A stretch of 64,000 nucleotides of DNA from positions 710,406-774,405 of the forward strand of contig CAOLHI010000418.1 in NCBI GenBank assembly GCA_948474755.1. Direction: 5' to 3'. The notes under the pieces were generated by a model that searched no databases, was not told the DNA's origin, and saw only the letters and a program-made list of their open reading frames with translations. Source of the stretch: Ctenosaura bakeri (Eukaryota > Chordata > Lepidosauria > Squamata > Iguanidae). Positions within the stretch are counted from its first letter, which is position 1, and the number at the start of each line of letters is the position of its first letter. The translations under genes and the position numbers were made by a program. Shown here piece after piece: positions 31,139 through 42,155 of this stretch.

Positions 31139-32260
31139 ACCTGGGAGGAGAGGATTGTGATTATTTGTGAATTTCTCCAATTCACTGCCCCCTTTGTCTC
31201 AAGTGCTTCTGTTCTAGGGGACTCTTCCCCTCAGCAATTCTGATCAGACTGCATAGCCCTTTAAAAACTCACCTCTGATCCTCCTTCTCCTCCACCAGCC
31301 ACTGCCTGGCCAGCTGAGGACAGCTCGCACCTCAATTTCTCAGCACCACAAAACCTCTCCCAATGCCCCCCAAAACCCCAAGGAAGGAGATAGGTGAGAA
31401 AGAGGAAGTATAGGACCACCATGTCAACACTTCCTTCCCTCTCCTTTCCTTGATGTGGGTTGGACCCTGGTTGTTCACTCTCTCCACCATGCCTCAACCT
31501 CCTTCCTACAGACGCACATACACATTGTCATGAGCCAGGCTGAGCAGGCTGCTGATTCAGACGGGGACTCTGAGTTGGGCTTGGACTCCCAGCCGGGGGA
31601 GGGAGAGGGGGCTCCTGCAGAGGCAAGGGAGGGGCCTGCCAGCGACTCCCCAGCTGACCCAGGGCCGATACCTACGGCAGAGGAGTCCAATGCTTCTGGC
31701 TCGACAGAAGCTGCTGCTTCTGACTCCAGCCCAGAGCTTGCAGCAGACTCTCCCCCTACATTCCTCCAGAGGCGGCTGGAAAAGGTGGTGGTTCGTAAAT
31801 TAAAACTCCTGCTAGAGAAGCGGCTGAGATCAGAGGGCCTTCAGCTGTGGGCCAGGTTAACGGACACTTGATCAGCCCCAGCTGGGCTAAAGACTATTTA
31901 AGGCAGATGCTGGGGAGAAGGGGTTACGGGGCAACAACTGTCATTCATCTGTGACTCTGATACCTGTTCCATGGGCTTGCCATTCCTGAGTTCCACTGTC
32001 TCCGTTTGTTTTGGGTGATGTAACCCCTTAATAACTTTATGGCTTTATTTATTGCCTCTGTTTGTTTTGGGTGCTGTAAACCCTTGATTATTTTACGGAC
32101 TACTCACTAAAAGTCATAAAACTTCTGTTGCCTCTGTGGTTGCTTGGCCTCCGCCCGACATTGACACACATTGGCATTGACACACATTTTGATATCTGAA
32201 GTTTTTCCACTTTTGCGGGGGTCCTACACTCTTAACCCTAGTGAATGTAAAGGGCTGAAT
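31139..32260. mobile_element. Tigger-like element split by an LTR
   Basis: The outer sequence matches the copy at 63015-63451 (AATTTCTCAGCACCAC, GGAAGGAGATAG, CCACTTTTGCGGGGGTCCTA). A 641-bp LTR occupies 31526-32166. The outer ends are degraded. Confidence 0.65.
31526..32166 (+). mobile_element. Solo LTR of a second family, 641 bp, 5-bp TSD CACAT
   Basis: It runs from TGTCATGAGCCAGG to CATTGACA, flanked by CACAT (31521-31525, 32167-32171). A TATA-like CTATTTAAGG is near 31895. The 5-bp duplication separates it from the 4-bp TGTTA/TAACA LTRs of this window. A 114-codon frame opens 3 bp into it, rich in E, S and A. It is called LTR sequence, not a gene. Ty3/gypsy or retrovirus-like origin cannot be told without the internal region. 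Confidence 0.85.
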
Positions 32261-32510
32261 GTAGTGTGAAAATCCCCTTGCCGTAGATTCAAGAAATCCC
32301 TACAGCTCCCCAAAAGAATGGGTGCAAAAGTGACCCCAACCAGCAAAATCCAACATATTCTATCAAGGAACTCATACTTCTTTAGACTAGTTTGGAAGAG
32401 CCTTTAGTTTCCAACCCCATAAAAATCTCATTGAGAAGAAGTTCCCTGAACTGAATGGAAGTTATTCTCTGAGTCATCATATCTACCTTTGAGCTGCAAA
32501 GATGTCTTAC

Positions 32511-32536
32511 CTTTTGCTGCTCAGGCAGTGCTTTTC
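32511..32536 (-). other. THRSP: THRSP-A exon 1 end and donor
   Basis: After the stop, the exon runs to GCAAAAG|GTAAGACATC. The donor G is at 32510. The donor lies just downstream of the stop, as in copies B and C. Confidence 0.7.
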
Positions 32537-32929
32537 TCAGAAGCTGAGCCTCTTTTCATTCCCATTAATCTGCCCCATAATTTCATTGTATTTGGAGGTC
32601 ACGGCATTGGCTCTCCTGGTCAGCTCGGTAAGGATACGGTACAAGCTGGACACATGGTAATAAAAGAAGCCTTCCAAGTCCTCCTCTTCCTTGCTCTCTT
32701 GTTCTTTTGCTTGGGAGACAATGTGAGGCTTCTGGTTGTCGAGAGGCACTAGGCCCCCTTCTGCAACCAGTTTGATGGATTTCAACAACGTGTAATATTC
32801 ATATAAGTCTTTTTCTCCGGAGCCAGAATCAAAGATGATATCCTGCCCTTCCAAAGAGACTCCTTGCAGGAGGCTAGGAAACATGACTGTTTGTTCCATT
32901 TTGTGAACGGCAGAAAAATACTCTTCCAT
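32537..32929 (-). CDS. THRSP: THRSP-family protein, copy A (Spot14-like)
   Basis: The 130-residue product has the family signature MEQTVMFPSLLQGVSLE near the N-terminus, then DLYEYYTLLKSIK, an acidic lysine-rich linker (KEQESKEEEDLE), and the C-terminal helix FYYHVSSLYRIL with LTRRANAVTSKYNEIMGQI. Spot14 and its paralogue MID1IP1 are small dimerising, helix-rich proteins that promote lipogenesis, MID1IP1 by driving acetyl-CoA carboxylase polymerisation. The start matches copies B and C. Unlike them, the last residues are NEKRLSF instead of an EIS(L/F)xW ending. Human THRSP has 146 residues. Symbol by family; which copy is orthologous is an inference. Confidence 0.9.
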   Translation of the reverse strand: MEEYFSAVHKMEQTVMFPSLLQGVSLEGQDIIFDSGSGEKDLYEYYTLLKSIKLVAEGGLVPLDNQKPHIVSQAKEQESKEEEDLEGFFYYHVSSLYRILTELTRRANAVTSKYNEIMGQINGNEKRLSF

Positions 32930-32972
32930 GGTTTCGGAGAGGGACTTTGTCTCAGATCCTGGAGCTTGCTGG

Positions 32973-32978
32973 TTTATT
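32973..32978 (-). promoter_or_regulatory. THRSP: Weak TATA-like element, copy A
   Basis: The minus strand reads TTAATAAACC about 45 bp before the ATG, similar to TTTATAAACC of copy B. Assignment is tentative because of the short distance. Confidence 0.35.
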
Positions 32979-32999
32979 AAGCTCTCAACTGAGTCTCAT

Positions 33000-34437
33000 G
33001 AAAGGTGGTTTGCTGTGACTGGTCTACTACCTCCTCGGTTGGTGGCAATTTATGAGCCAGGCTGAGTGGCAACCAGCCACAGAGGATGTGACTGGCGTAT
33101 GGTCCACCCAAGCGGTGACTGGCACTCCTCCTTTTCCAGCAAATAGCTTCCTTTCTCCTTGACCATCCCAGCGAATGGTCAGTTACCATTTTTTCCTGGG
33201 TAGCAACGTGACTTTATTTACAGGTTGGAATGCTCTCAAACAAACATTGGACAGAATCAGGACGTTTGGCCCCAGATGGGGACAGAATATGCCGATCGAT
33301 TACAGCTCATTCACCTTATGTTGCATCAGATGCAGAGTGGAAAAATCCTCACATGTGTGAGCAAGTCATTCCACTCCCCTCCGCCCCATGTTAATCTGGT
33401 GATTTGAGTTCAGATTTGCATTTTTGCAACCCCTTTAGTTAAGGTGAGAGCATAACCCATGGCAAGAATCCCAAACTCAAGAACATAACTGAAACAAATC
33501 AAATGGTTTATTGATTTGTATAGATATATCTGTACATTTGATTTTTCCATATTTGTTTTTTTTAAAGTCTCAGAAGATCTTTCTGACAAATGTATGTATA
33601 AATTTGGAAAAACAAAACAAAGTTCTCAGCTAGTGGTACTGACCACATTTAATAGACATAGCTAATCCCAATATGGAGAGGACCAAGTTTTACTAATCTG
33701 CCATATAGATGTTAAAGATGAAAAGACTGTTCAGGAAAGAAAGGAGTAACAATTCTAATTCTGCACCACAAAGTTGGTTAAATCATCAAGAGTTCAAATC
33801 ACAAAGATAAGTTAAGCACTCAGATCCTTCAGCCTGGCTGGGTGATTCCATTAGTTTTGCTTTCACTCACATTAGATTTTCCAAATTCGCAAGTTCTTTC
33901 TGGGTAATATTGGAAGACATTTGCAAATTTTGGAAAATGTTAAATTTTCTTCAATAATCTTAGTTTCTTTTGTTATTCAGTTCTTCACACTATAAAGAAT
34001 ATTCTCTTCAGACAGAAAGTAATATGGTGAACCTGAAGCAAAACAGCCAGGTTTGAGAGGTATTGATTTGTGGCTCATGCTTTTAATAGATTCTTCTACT
34101 CAACAATGCCAACAAAATAGCACAAACAGTTCCTCTTTGGTTGTACAGCTGGCAACATTGAGCTGCATAGCTAGTGCGGCATTCATGCTTATTTTGTTGA
34201 TTATGCACAAGGAAATCCACAACATCAATTTTACTTTAACAACCAATGTGTTTGGACTGCTCCAAGATAGTTTGCTGCTTGACACAAAGGGCAAAATGGC
34301 ATCCCTTCTAATTTATGCATAAACTGTCAAGAGTGTTAATTTCATCTAACATCATCCAGGCAAACAATACCTCACTGTCTTTCATCCACCTATGCAGCAT
34401 TTTTAAGTCAATCAATCACATTAAAGATAATTTTCCT
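33000..34437. other. Intergenic sequence between THRSP copies
   Basis: No gene found. There is a poly(A)-like TTTATT in the 33508-33516 region on the minus strand, but no coding exon or splice structure leads into it. No clear repeats. Confidence 0.35.
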
Positions 34438-34527
34438 AAGGTGTTCCTGCATGGCAGGGGGTCGGACTGGATGGCCCCTGTGGTCTCTTCCAACTCTACA
34501 TTTCTATGATTCTATGATTCTATAAAA
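34438..34527 (+). mobile_element. CR1 3' end
   Basis: GTGTTCCTGCATGGCAGGGG, GGACTGGATGGCCCCTGTGG and the terminal ATTTCTATGATTCTATGATT. Only the last 90 bp remain. Confidence 0.9.
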
Positions 34528-34599
34528 GTTTTGTTTGTTACCCAAAGTTTGCTATTTCTAAATCTTCAGTGCACTAAAGAGCTTGCTGTTGCTGCTTGA

Positions 34600-35390
34600 A
34601 ATAAACTTGCTTTTGAAAGTTTACTGTTGCTTTTTCTCACACCAGGAAAGAATTTCTCATGACACAGCATTGGGACTATAACCTAGCAGATCTTAATGGC
34701 TGGTGCTTTAAAAAAGACCCCTCATATAGACTGCAGTGTATAGGCAATACTTCAGATATGTGCTGCGGCCACATTAGTGCATATGGTAGCTCACAGTGGC
34801 AATTTCCAGAGTTTATTCTGAATTTTAAGGGAGTAGCCAAAATGCTCAACCTAACCTCCTCCTCCACAACACACACTGAGACACTGGTTCATCCAAAAAT
34901 GAAACAGATGAAGCACATGTCTGACATGCAGAACATTCTAAGTTCAGTTCCCTTAAAGTCTCTAGTCAGGGCCAGCTCCAAGTCTAAGGGTCCCCTCCCC
35001 AAAACAAAGCCCCCTTTGGTGGGTTTCTTGCTATGTCAACAGATCCTTCTTCTGGGTTTGTGTGGTGGGCAACAGCAGCTCTCTTGTGCAGCTACCATCT
35101 TAATTTCTCATAGTGTCCTTGGCATGGTGTCACTTGCTAAACATGGTGGGAAAATGAAAATGGTCTCACAGAAGGAAAGGAGAGAGAGAGCAGAATGAAA
35201 ATTGTTGAAAGGTGAATCTTGGATGTGTGTCAACTCTGACATGGTCTTCTCAGCTTCCTTGAAAAGCTATGTCTTGAAATCAGGCCTGTATCTTTTCAAA
35301 TTACTTCAGCTAGGAAGGTTAGCTAAACTATAGCTCCCAGAATCCCCCACCAGCATGACCACTAGAAAGTCACACCCAGTCAGATTGGTA
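34600..35390. other. Unassigned intergenic sequence
   Basis: A 179-codon frame runs from 34659 on plus, but it shows no domain, and its amino-acid profile and the absence of any neighbouring exon argue against a gene. No repeat recognised. Confidence 0.4.
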
Positions 35391-35392
35391 GA

Positions 35393-35526
35393 CTAGCTGT
35401 GGGGAACTTGTAACCCTCCAGATTTTGTTGGACTGCAACTCCCATCCACCCAAGCCAGAATGCTCAATGGGATGGAATGTTGAGATTTGTAGTCTAGTTA
35501 TATTTGGAGGGACATACTGTCCCTAT
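35393..35526. mobile_element. hAT-like foldback element
   Basis: GGGGAACTTGTAACCCTCCA, TTGTTGGACTGCAACTCCCA, with a complementary GTAGTCTAG...GGAGGG arm ending in TGTCCCTA. Same family as 7362-7474. Confidence 0.6.
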
Positions 35527-35584
35527 CAGTAGTGCCATGTGATACTGGACTAAGAGAAAGGATGGTTTAATACAAGACAGCATT

Positions 35585-35854
35585 GTGTAGTAGGAAATAC
35601 TTTATTTCTCTAAAGCATTAGCAAATTTCAAACATCAGAAAGCAAGAGCCCATGGCATACGTCTGCCGTTGAGTTCATAGATATCTCTTTGGTCAACAAA
35701 GATCAGTGCTAAAATCATTCAAGTATGGTTCATGCAACAATTGTCCATGGGATGGATGCTGCATTGAAGATCATCCAGTTTGAGCTTAAAAGGCTCCTTC
35801 CCAGGTAAAGAACTGGAGTTGTACATATGTCCAAGTTGCAAAAAGCAGTTTGTC
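35585..35854 (-). other. THRSP: THRSP-B 3' UTR exon (predicted exon 2)
   Basis: On minus, a pyrimidine tract CCTTTTTCTTATC leads to TTTTACAG|GACAAACTGC at 35855. An AATAAAG signal is at 35601-35606. No ORF is present. It mirrors exon 2 of copy C and of mammalian THRSP. The intron to exon 1 would be about 1.1 kb. Confidence 0.65.
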
Positions 35855-36948
35855 CTGTAAAACTGATAAGAAAAAGGATGTTAACAAGGGGAACTGAGAC
35901 CTAATACCATGGAAATAAAGCTGTTTATGGAATGCTAGGGGAAATCTACTCTAAGATTTCCAAAGACTAAATATTCTAAAGGAATGTAGAAACTAATGAA
36001 AGGAAAGAGTGCCTCTGAGAACCAACAGAAGCCCCGGCTCTCACCACTGGTTGATCCTTATCTGGGATTGAATGTTGCTCCCAAGAGAGAAAATGACTCT
36101 CTATTGCTATAATACCTCTGCACAAATTAATCACTCAAAAAAGCTGGAAGGGCTAACAAGTTCCTTTCTTTAAACTTTTTAACTATTAGCCAAGTAATTA
36201 GTAAACTATCAATAAGTAAAGCTGTGAGAGGCTATGGTGGTACCAGGTCCAAAACATTTTGCTGCCTGAGGCAGAACTGCAAATAACCCCCGACTCCTAC
36301 CTCAAAACCAGACAGGATTCATAGACCTGCATCTTATTGGTATCCCCAAATACAGCAGACCCATTGAATCAATGAGATTTGTTTATATGTTCAGAAAATT
36401 AGATGTTTGGTGGTTGATTCAATGGATCTATTTTAGCTGGGTCTACCAAAAGGATCCAGTCTTTCGTATCCAAAGCTACCAGCTTATTTTGGCACATGAG
36501 GCAGGCATTTTTCCTGATCTCTATCAGTGAAGAAAGTAATAACAAAAGAAATACTAGAAAATTTTGTGCCCTTTATCAACACCCAAAAATTACTGCTGAG
36601 GCGATGCTAGTAGGGCAGTGAATCTGCTCCAGGTTTAAGTCTTTTAATGAGCTCTCGAAGAAGCAGAATTCTGTCCCCCAAATAAGTTCAGCACTGTGGA
36701 GAGTTTCTTTAAAGTTCAGACTAAAAACCAAAGTAGAGTCACTGCCTCAATGGCACCAGAGCCATCATCACTTTGAGGAGGCTGCCTCACTCTTCCTAAT
36801 GGTATAGCTGGCTTCCATGGTACAAAATTGCCTTTGTTATTCCAACTTTTACCAGTAAATGATTCCAAGGGAAGAAAAATAAGAACAGGCCAGGCAAACA
36901 AGAAAGAAAAGTTTAGGGCTCAAGTTCACAGTCAGTAGATATCTTACC

Positions 36949-36971
36949 TTTGCTATTCTTGGCACCTGGTT
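36949..36971 (-). other. THRSP: THRSP-B exon 1 end and donor
   Basis: The minus strand reads CAAGAATAGCAAAG|GTAAGATAT just after the stop. The donor lies at 36947. Confidence 0.7.
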
Positions 36972-37367
36972 TCACCAGTGGAAAGAAATTTCATTCTGGC
37001 TGATCTGCCCCAGGATTTCGTTGTATTTGGATGTTATGGTGTTGGCTCTGCTGGTCAATTGTGTGAGGACATGGTGCAAACCAGACACGTGGAAATGAAA
37101 GCGTTCTTCAAGGTCTGCCTCCTCTTTGCTTTCTTCTTCGCTGATGCTGAGATTCTTCTCTCTGAGAGGCGCCAGACCACCTTCTGCTGCCGACTTGATG
37201 GATTTTAGGAGTGTGTAATATTCGTACAAGTCTCTCTCACCAGAGCTTCTGTGGTTAGAGTTGGCTTGGACTGTGTCGTCCTGGTCTTCCAAAGACACCC
37301 CCAAAAGAAGACTGGGAAACATCACTGTTTGTTCCATCTTGCGGACAGCAGAGAAGTAGCCTTCCAT
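36972..37367 (-). CDS. THRSP: THRSP-family protein, copy B (Spot14-like)
   Basis: A 131-residue product begins MEGYFSAVRKMEQTVMFPSL. It has DLYEYYTLLKSIK, a glutamate-rich linker (SEEESKEEADLEE), then FHFHVSGLHHVLTQLTSRAN and TITSKYNEILGQI, ending NEISFHW. The middle (residues 28-42, DQDDTVQANSNHRSS) is longer than in copy A. The start is in good context and the family begins at this Met. It has its own TATA box and 3' UTR exon, so it looks like a functional gene. Role as for copy A, from family knowledge. Confidence 0.92.
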   Translation of the reverse strand: MEGYFSAVRKMEQTVMFPSLLLGVSLEDQDDTVQANSNHRSSGERDLYEYYTLLKSIKSAAEGGLAPLREKNLSISEEESKEEADLEERFHFHVSGLHHVLTQLTSRANTITSKYNEILGQISQNEISFHW

Positions 37368-37490
37368 GGTGGAGAGTAAAGAGTTTCTCTGGGTCTGAAG
37401 TTTGCTTCTGTTTCAGTGTCCCAGGAGGCTGCAAGAAAGACCAGCTAGGTCAGCTTCAAGCAGTCATAGCTCCGAGCCTTGAGGTACCGG

Positions 37491-37498
37491 TTTATAAA
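37491..37498 (-). promoter_or_regulatory. THRSP: TATA box of THRSP-B
   Basis: GCTTTATAAACC on minus lies about 125 bp before the ATG, with ATTGG (reverse of CCAAT) about 12 bp further upstream. This is the clearest core promoter among the three copies. Confidence 0.6.
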
Positions 37499-38179
37499 GC
37501 AAGATCCAATCCTCCTGGCTCATGTTGGAGAGCATAAAGGGTATGGTTCTATGCCAAATCTAGACACTCCTCTCCCAGCTATGTTGCTGAGTAGACAGTG
37601 ATTTGTTCATGGTTGTCAATGTGGTTGTATTTACAGTCTGGATTTGTTCCCAGGTTCTTTTGCCTAGACTGGAAACATGCCGCCAATGAGGAGTTTGAGA
37701 GCTCATGTTTCCTCTGTGTTGACCAACAACAAGAGAGAGAGAAAGGGAGACATATTGAGCCATCAGGGCCGAAAGTGAATGAAAATCTCCTAATACTTTT
37801 TAACAAGATGCATGCCTGGTAGGTGAGGGGCCAAGCCATAGCTGGGAAGGAGGCTGGGGACAATCTTTCATCACTTGCCCTTAGTTTGTGAAAATGGTTC
37901 TCCCCACAATTTTGATGAGCATTTTGGGACTGGAAGAGAAGCTATTTTCAGATCATTTCTCTAACCACAAGATGTTTGGCAATGACTGAAGTCTGGTAAC
38001 CTAGGTCTCCTCTAAATATATCTTAAGAAGTGTCAAAGGGAGGGCAATATTAGGAAAAGACAAAGCAAGTGACCATATATTAGGCCAGATGACCTGTCTT
38101 TTAGCCTGGTATTGTGAACTCTGTTACAAGCAATAGCTTCCAATTTTAGGGCTGTAATGAATCTGCTTTGGGTCTTAGT

Positions 38180-38800
38180 CAGCCATCATAGCCAATGCAA
38201 TTCTCGGCTGCATCAATGGTGTCTAGATCGAGGGAGGTACTGGTACCACTCTACTCTGCTTTGGTTAGACCTCATCTTGAATACTGTGTCCAATTCTGGG
38301 CACCCCAATTCAAGAAGGACATGGTCAAGCTGGAGCAAGTCCAGAGGAGGGCGACCAAAATGGTGAGGGGTCTGGAAGTCATTAAGCCCTATGAGGAGAG
38401 ACTTAGAGAGTTGAGTATGTTTAGTCTGCAGAAGAGAAGGTTAAGAGGGGACATGATAGCCATGTTTAAATATTTGAAGGGATGCCATGTAGAGGAAGGA
38501 GAAGGCTTGTTTTCTGCTGCTCCAGAGACCAGGACAAGGAGCAATGGATTCAAGCTGCAGGAAAGGAGATTCCACCTGAACCTCAGGAAGAACTTTCTGA
38601 CAGTCAGGGCTGTCCGGCAGTGGAAGATGCTGCCTCAGTGGAGTGTGGTGGAGTCTCCTTCTTTGGAGGTTTTTAAGCAGAGGCTTGATGGCCATTTGTC
38701 GGGAGTGCTTTGAGTGTGTTCCTGCATGGCAGGGGGCTGGGCTGGATGGCCTGTGTGGTCTCTTCCAACTCTACATTTCTATGATTCTATGATTCTATGA
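38180..38800 (+). mobile_element. CR1 LINE copy
   Basis: The plus frame runs [20 protein letters not shown] to [19 protein letters not shown] (stop 38713), with the 3' UTR ending TCTATGATTCTATGATTCTA. The C-terminal frame is intact over 172 codons, so the copy is young. Confidence 0.94.
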
Positions 38801-38814
38801 TCATCATCGTTGTT

Positions 38815-38875
38815 GTCGTCATCACCATCACCATCACCATCACCATCATCATTATCATCAATAGTACATTTTATT
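38815..38875. repeat. CATCAC/CATCAT microsatellite
   Basis: Imperfect CATCAC and ATC units directly after the CR1 terminus. Confidence 0.85.
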
Positions 38876-38879
38876 TCTT

Positions 38880-39900
38880 ACTCCCCTCTCCCCAAGGCTT
38901 GAGGAAGGGGACAGCATAGGTCAAAATGCAGCTAAAAACACACACAACTATTTAAAATACACAGTTTAACTCATAATTTAAAATTGACTGAGTAGGCCTG
39001 TCAGGAGAGATAAGTCTTTAGTATTTTTCAACATTTGGACAGTGTATTCAGCTGTCGAATCTCTTCCAGCAGGTCATTCCACAGACTGAGGTGACTGACA
39101 AAAAGGTCCTCTGGGTTAGTGGTCGCCAACCTTTCGGACCTCACAGACCACTAAACTCATAATTTTGAATCCCGTGGATTGAGTGAGAGAGGACAACAGG
39201 GGGAGGGGTGATCTTATCCCCCTCACTGTCCTTCTCCCTGCTGCGAGAGTGATCTTACCCAGCACGAGTGGGAGAGAACAGCAGGGGGGCGATCTTGTAC
39301 TCCTCGCTTTCCTTTTCCCCGTTGAGGAGCAATCCTGCCCTGCACGAGTGGGAGAGGACAGCCAGGCAGGAGAGTGATCTGGGCCTCCTTGCTTTCCACC
39401 TCCTTGCTGCAGGAGCGATCATGCCTGGAATGGGTGGGAGAGGATGGAGGGAGCGATCTTGTCCCCCTCACGAGCCATGGACCACCAAAATTTTCTTGCG
39501 GACCATTAGTGGTCCACAGACCACCAGTTGGCAAACACTGCTCTGGGTGACCGTTGCCAGTCTAATCCTGGCTGGTATAAGTAATTGGCCCCCAGAGGGC
39601 CTGAGTGCATGGGGTAGATTGCATAGGAGAAGGTAATCTTACAGGTAACTTGGACCCAAACCATATAGGGTTTTGAAGGTAATAACTAACACTTTGCCCA
39701 GAAATTAATTGGCAGCCAGAGGATGATTTTAATATTGGTGTGACACACTCAATAACTGCTCTGGCTGCCATATTTTGGACCAGCTGGAATTTCTGAACTT
39801 GGTACAAATTTAGCCCAATGAACAGTGCATTGTAGAAGTCCAACTTGGAGGTTACCAGCTCAGCTGAAATTATTCAAGTTATTCCATGGTCCTGCACTTT
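38880..39900. mobile_element. Old LINE-derived repeat, interrupted by a hAT element
   Basis: TCTTCCAGCAGGTCATTCCA, then (after the insertion) GACCCAAACCATATAGGGTT, CTGGCTGCCATATTTTGGAC and GTGCATTGTAGAAGTCCAAC match a repeat common in amniote genomes. I recall it as LINE-derived but cannot give its family. Confidence 0.5.
39117..39540. mobile_element. hAT-type element, 424 bp, 8-bp TSD
   Basis: The ends are TAGTGGTCGCCAACCTTTCG and (reversed) CAGTGTTTGCCAACTGGTGG. The flanks are perfect CTCTGGGT copies (39109-39116, 39541-39548). Internally there are four diverged repeats of a GTGGGAGAGRACAGC unit. No transposase. Confidence 0.9.
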
Positions 39901-40093
39901 ACTTTCCCCTAGGAGCTTTAGTCCTTGGATCAGTCCTTTTTAATCTGAAATTTAAAAACAAAAAACAAAAAACCAGACTGGGTTCGCCACACCACTGACA
40001 AGCTACAGGCAGCCACACTGACAACAGCTCTTCAGGGGGCTAAAGCAGAGAGAGGACTGTCCTTTCATCTGCTCCTTGGTTTCTAGCTGGAGA

Positions 40094-40960
40094 TGTTAGG
40101 AACTGGACCTGTAACTTCCGGTATGGCACGGTAGGTGAGGACCCATAGATATTACTTTGATATCATCTAATTCAGCCTTAGCTGGACCTGCTTTCAGACA
40201 CCTCACTCCACGTGTTTGCGAGGTTCTCCGGACAAGCACGGACATGAGTGCGGCCACTAATGGTTTTCACATTCCAGACTCTATTGAGGCCAGCAACCCA
40301 AGCTTTGCTCCCAGCTTCAGGGAACTTCCACTTGCAAACTTCACAATAGCTGCGCGGCTCTCAGCTGAGCCAGTCCGGTAAACAAGACATTTACATACTA
40401 ACCAAACTATTGTCGTCAAACGTTAAGCTCATCATGTTAAATTTGACCTTTCCAAATCCTTTGTCCAGCGCCAAAACTCCTTTTGTTCTCACCTGGCTTG
40501 CCGTAGCTGGTAGGCACAAACTCCCCTATAAAAACCCCTCATTTTCAAATGGTCTTCGAACTACTTTGCACTGCCATCCCGCCCTGCTGCTGGTTGTCTA
40601 AGGAAACTCCCCTCAGCCAGCCACGCTGAGCTCTCTTCTTCGGAAGCCCATCTCTCTTTCTCCAGGACAACACCAGGTGTCGTATTGCCTATCCTTAAGC
40701 TCTCCAATTCTGTTTCCCAGTTAGTGTGTGTGTGTTATTTATTTTCTGTTGTTTCTCAATAAAACTGTTATTTTTGGTTACTTTTAAACTTGCATGCCTG
40801 TTCCCTGACCTGAAGCCATAGACATTGGGTTTCAAGATCCTTGTGGAGTTACCCTGCCTCTCGTTAGCCAAGAGAGTGCTCCAGCTAATTTTCCCCAATT
40901 GGTACTTTATATTTGACAATCTGGGTGCCCCTCCTGGGACCCCCAAAACACAGGGTAACA
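40094..40960 (+). mobile_element. Solo LTR, 867 bp
   Basis: It runs from TGTTAGGAAC to GGGTAACA, with TATA CCTATAAAAACCCC at about 40525 and AATAAAAC at about 40759. The flanks GAGA/GAGC differ by one base. It belongs to the TGTTA/TAACA family and sits in the tRNA-like module array. Confidence 0.85.
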
Positions 40961-41006
40961 GAGCTCACACCTTTCCCATTACCTGCTCTTTGGTTCTTCT
41001 AGCTGA

Positions 41007-41212
41007 GGCCCTTTCATGCCACACATTTATATCACTATGATTCTTCTCTAATTGCCATGGTTCCACTCTGTATAATCCTGGGATTTCCTATTAAGGGAGG
41101 GGCAATCGGAATTCTCAGCCTTCACCAAGCTACAGTTTGAGGATTCCACAGAATGCAACTATGGCACTTAGAGTAGAATCATAGTGCTATATTTGTGTAG
41201 TATGAAAGGGCC
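41007..41212. mobile_element. Foldback MITE, diverged subfamily
   Basis: The arms are GGCCCTTTCATGCCACACAT and a complement ending GTATGAAAGGGCC, with inner blocks ATCACTATGATTC and TAATCCTGGGATTTC. The duplication is not resolved. The inner sequence differs clearly from the main family. Confidence 0.78.
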
Positions 41213-41299
41213 CTAAGATTTCAGAAATCAAACCCAGGATCCTTCCCATCATCTGCTACTTGGTTTTTCTAACTGGAGGTATCAGAAATTGAACCCAGG

Positions 41300-42155
41300 T
41301 GTTACTCTGACTTCTGGAAGTCCCATGAGAGACACCTTCATTCGCTTCAAAAATGCAAAAGTTGGGGGAATTAGCAGAGCACTGGCTATAGCAAAAAGAG
41401 GGGCAGGATTACCCAGCAGGATCTTGTACCCAATTTTTACGGAGTCAGACCAAGCAAAAAGCCAGATAATCATACCAATAACTGGATTTGATTAATAAAT
41501 GTATTCTCACGCACCAATGCACTCACTCACTCATGCACACAAGGCCTATTGAGAAGGGAAAGAGGTGAACATTGATAGGGGATTCAGCAGAGACAGTGTA
41601 AAGGCCGTGATACTGCACCTATCTTGAAGTCTTCAGTCCGGGAAGTGGCGAAAGGACAGAGCTCAGCGAAGAGAGGCGACTGAGGGGAACACTCAACTAA
41701 CAGAGTGCTGGTCTGCTAGCGTGGCAGGGAGTTCTCCGAAGAGACCCTCCAAATCTGGGACTACTTATAGGGCAGAACGTACCTCGAGGGCAGGTCCCCT
41801 CCTGGGAAGAACAATAGCCAAAATAGAGGAAGAAATGCCACACAATAGCAACCTGGTAGTTTGCATGATTGGTTTATGCAGATGGATCTCGTGGTGTAGG
41901 ACTTTTCTAAAGTCGGAATTGCTCAACCTGGGGGAAACCCAGTAATCCCCTCAAGTTGGCTGTTTTCAGTTGGGGACCCTTTGTCTGTGCGGATGTGTTT
42001 AGACGGAGGTCTCCTCGGGGAATATAACGGGGATTTTCCTGGGCTGACCTAGTTTTGGTCATTCAGCCTCTTTGTCTACATACCCACTCAGGCAACCTCT
42101 CTGGCATGGCGGGCATATTTGATATCAAATTTATATTCCCCCAAGATGGATAACA
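41300..42155 (-). mobile_element. Solo LTR, 856 bp, TSD CAGG
   Basis: On plus it runs TGTTACTCTGACTTC to ATGGATAACA, flanked by CAGG (41296-41299, 42156-42159). The reverse orientation is shown by the reversed poly(A) signal and the GATATCAAAT block at the right end. Solo; no internal region. Confidence 0.9.

Noticed and set aside
31455..31871. 138-codon frame as a host gene
   Set aside because: Most of it lies in a solo LTR with its own target duplication and starts at the LTR edge; kept only as an LTR observation.
33480..33560. Alternative THRSP-A or -B 3' exon
   Set aside because: Only a poly(A)-like motif is present; no acceptor with a pyrimidine tract was convincing, whereas better exons exist at 30025-30410 and 35585-35854.
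34659..35198. 179-codon frame on plus
   Set aside because: No recognisable domain, no splice partners, mixed composition; probably chance.
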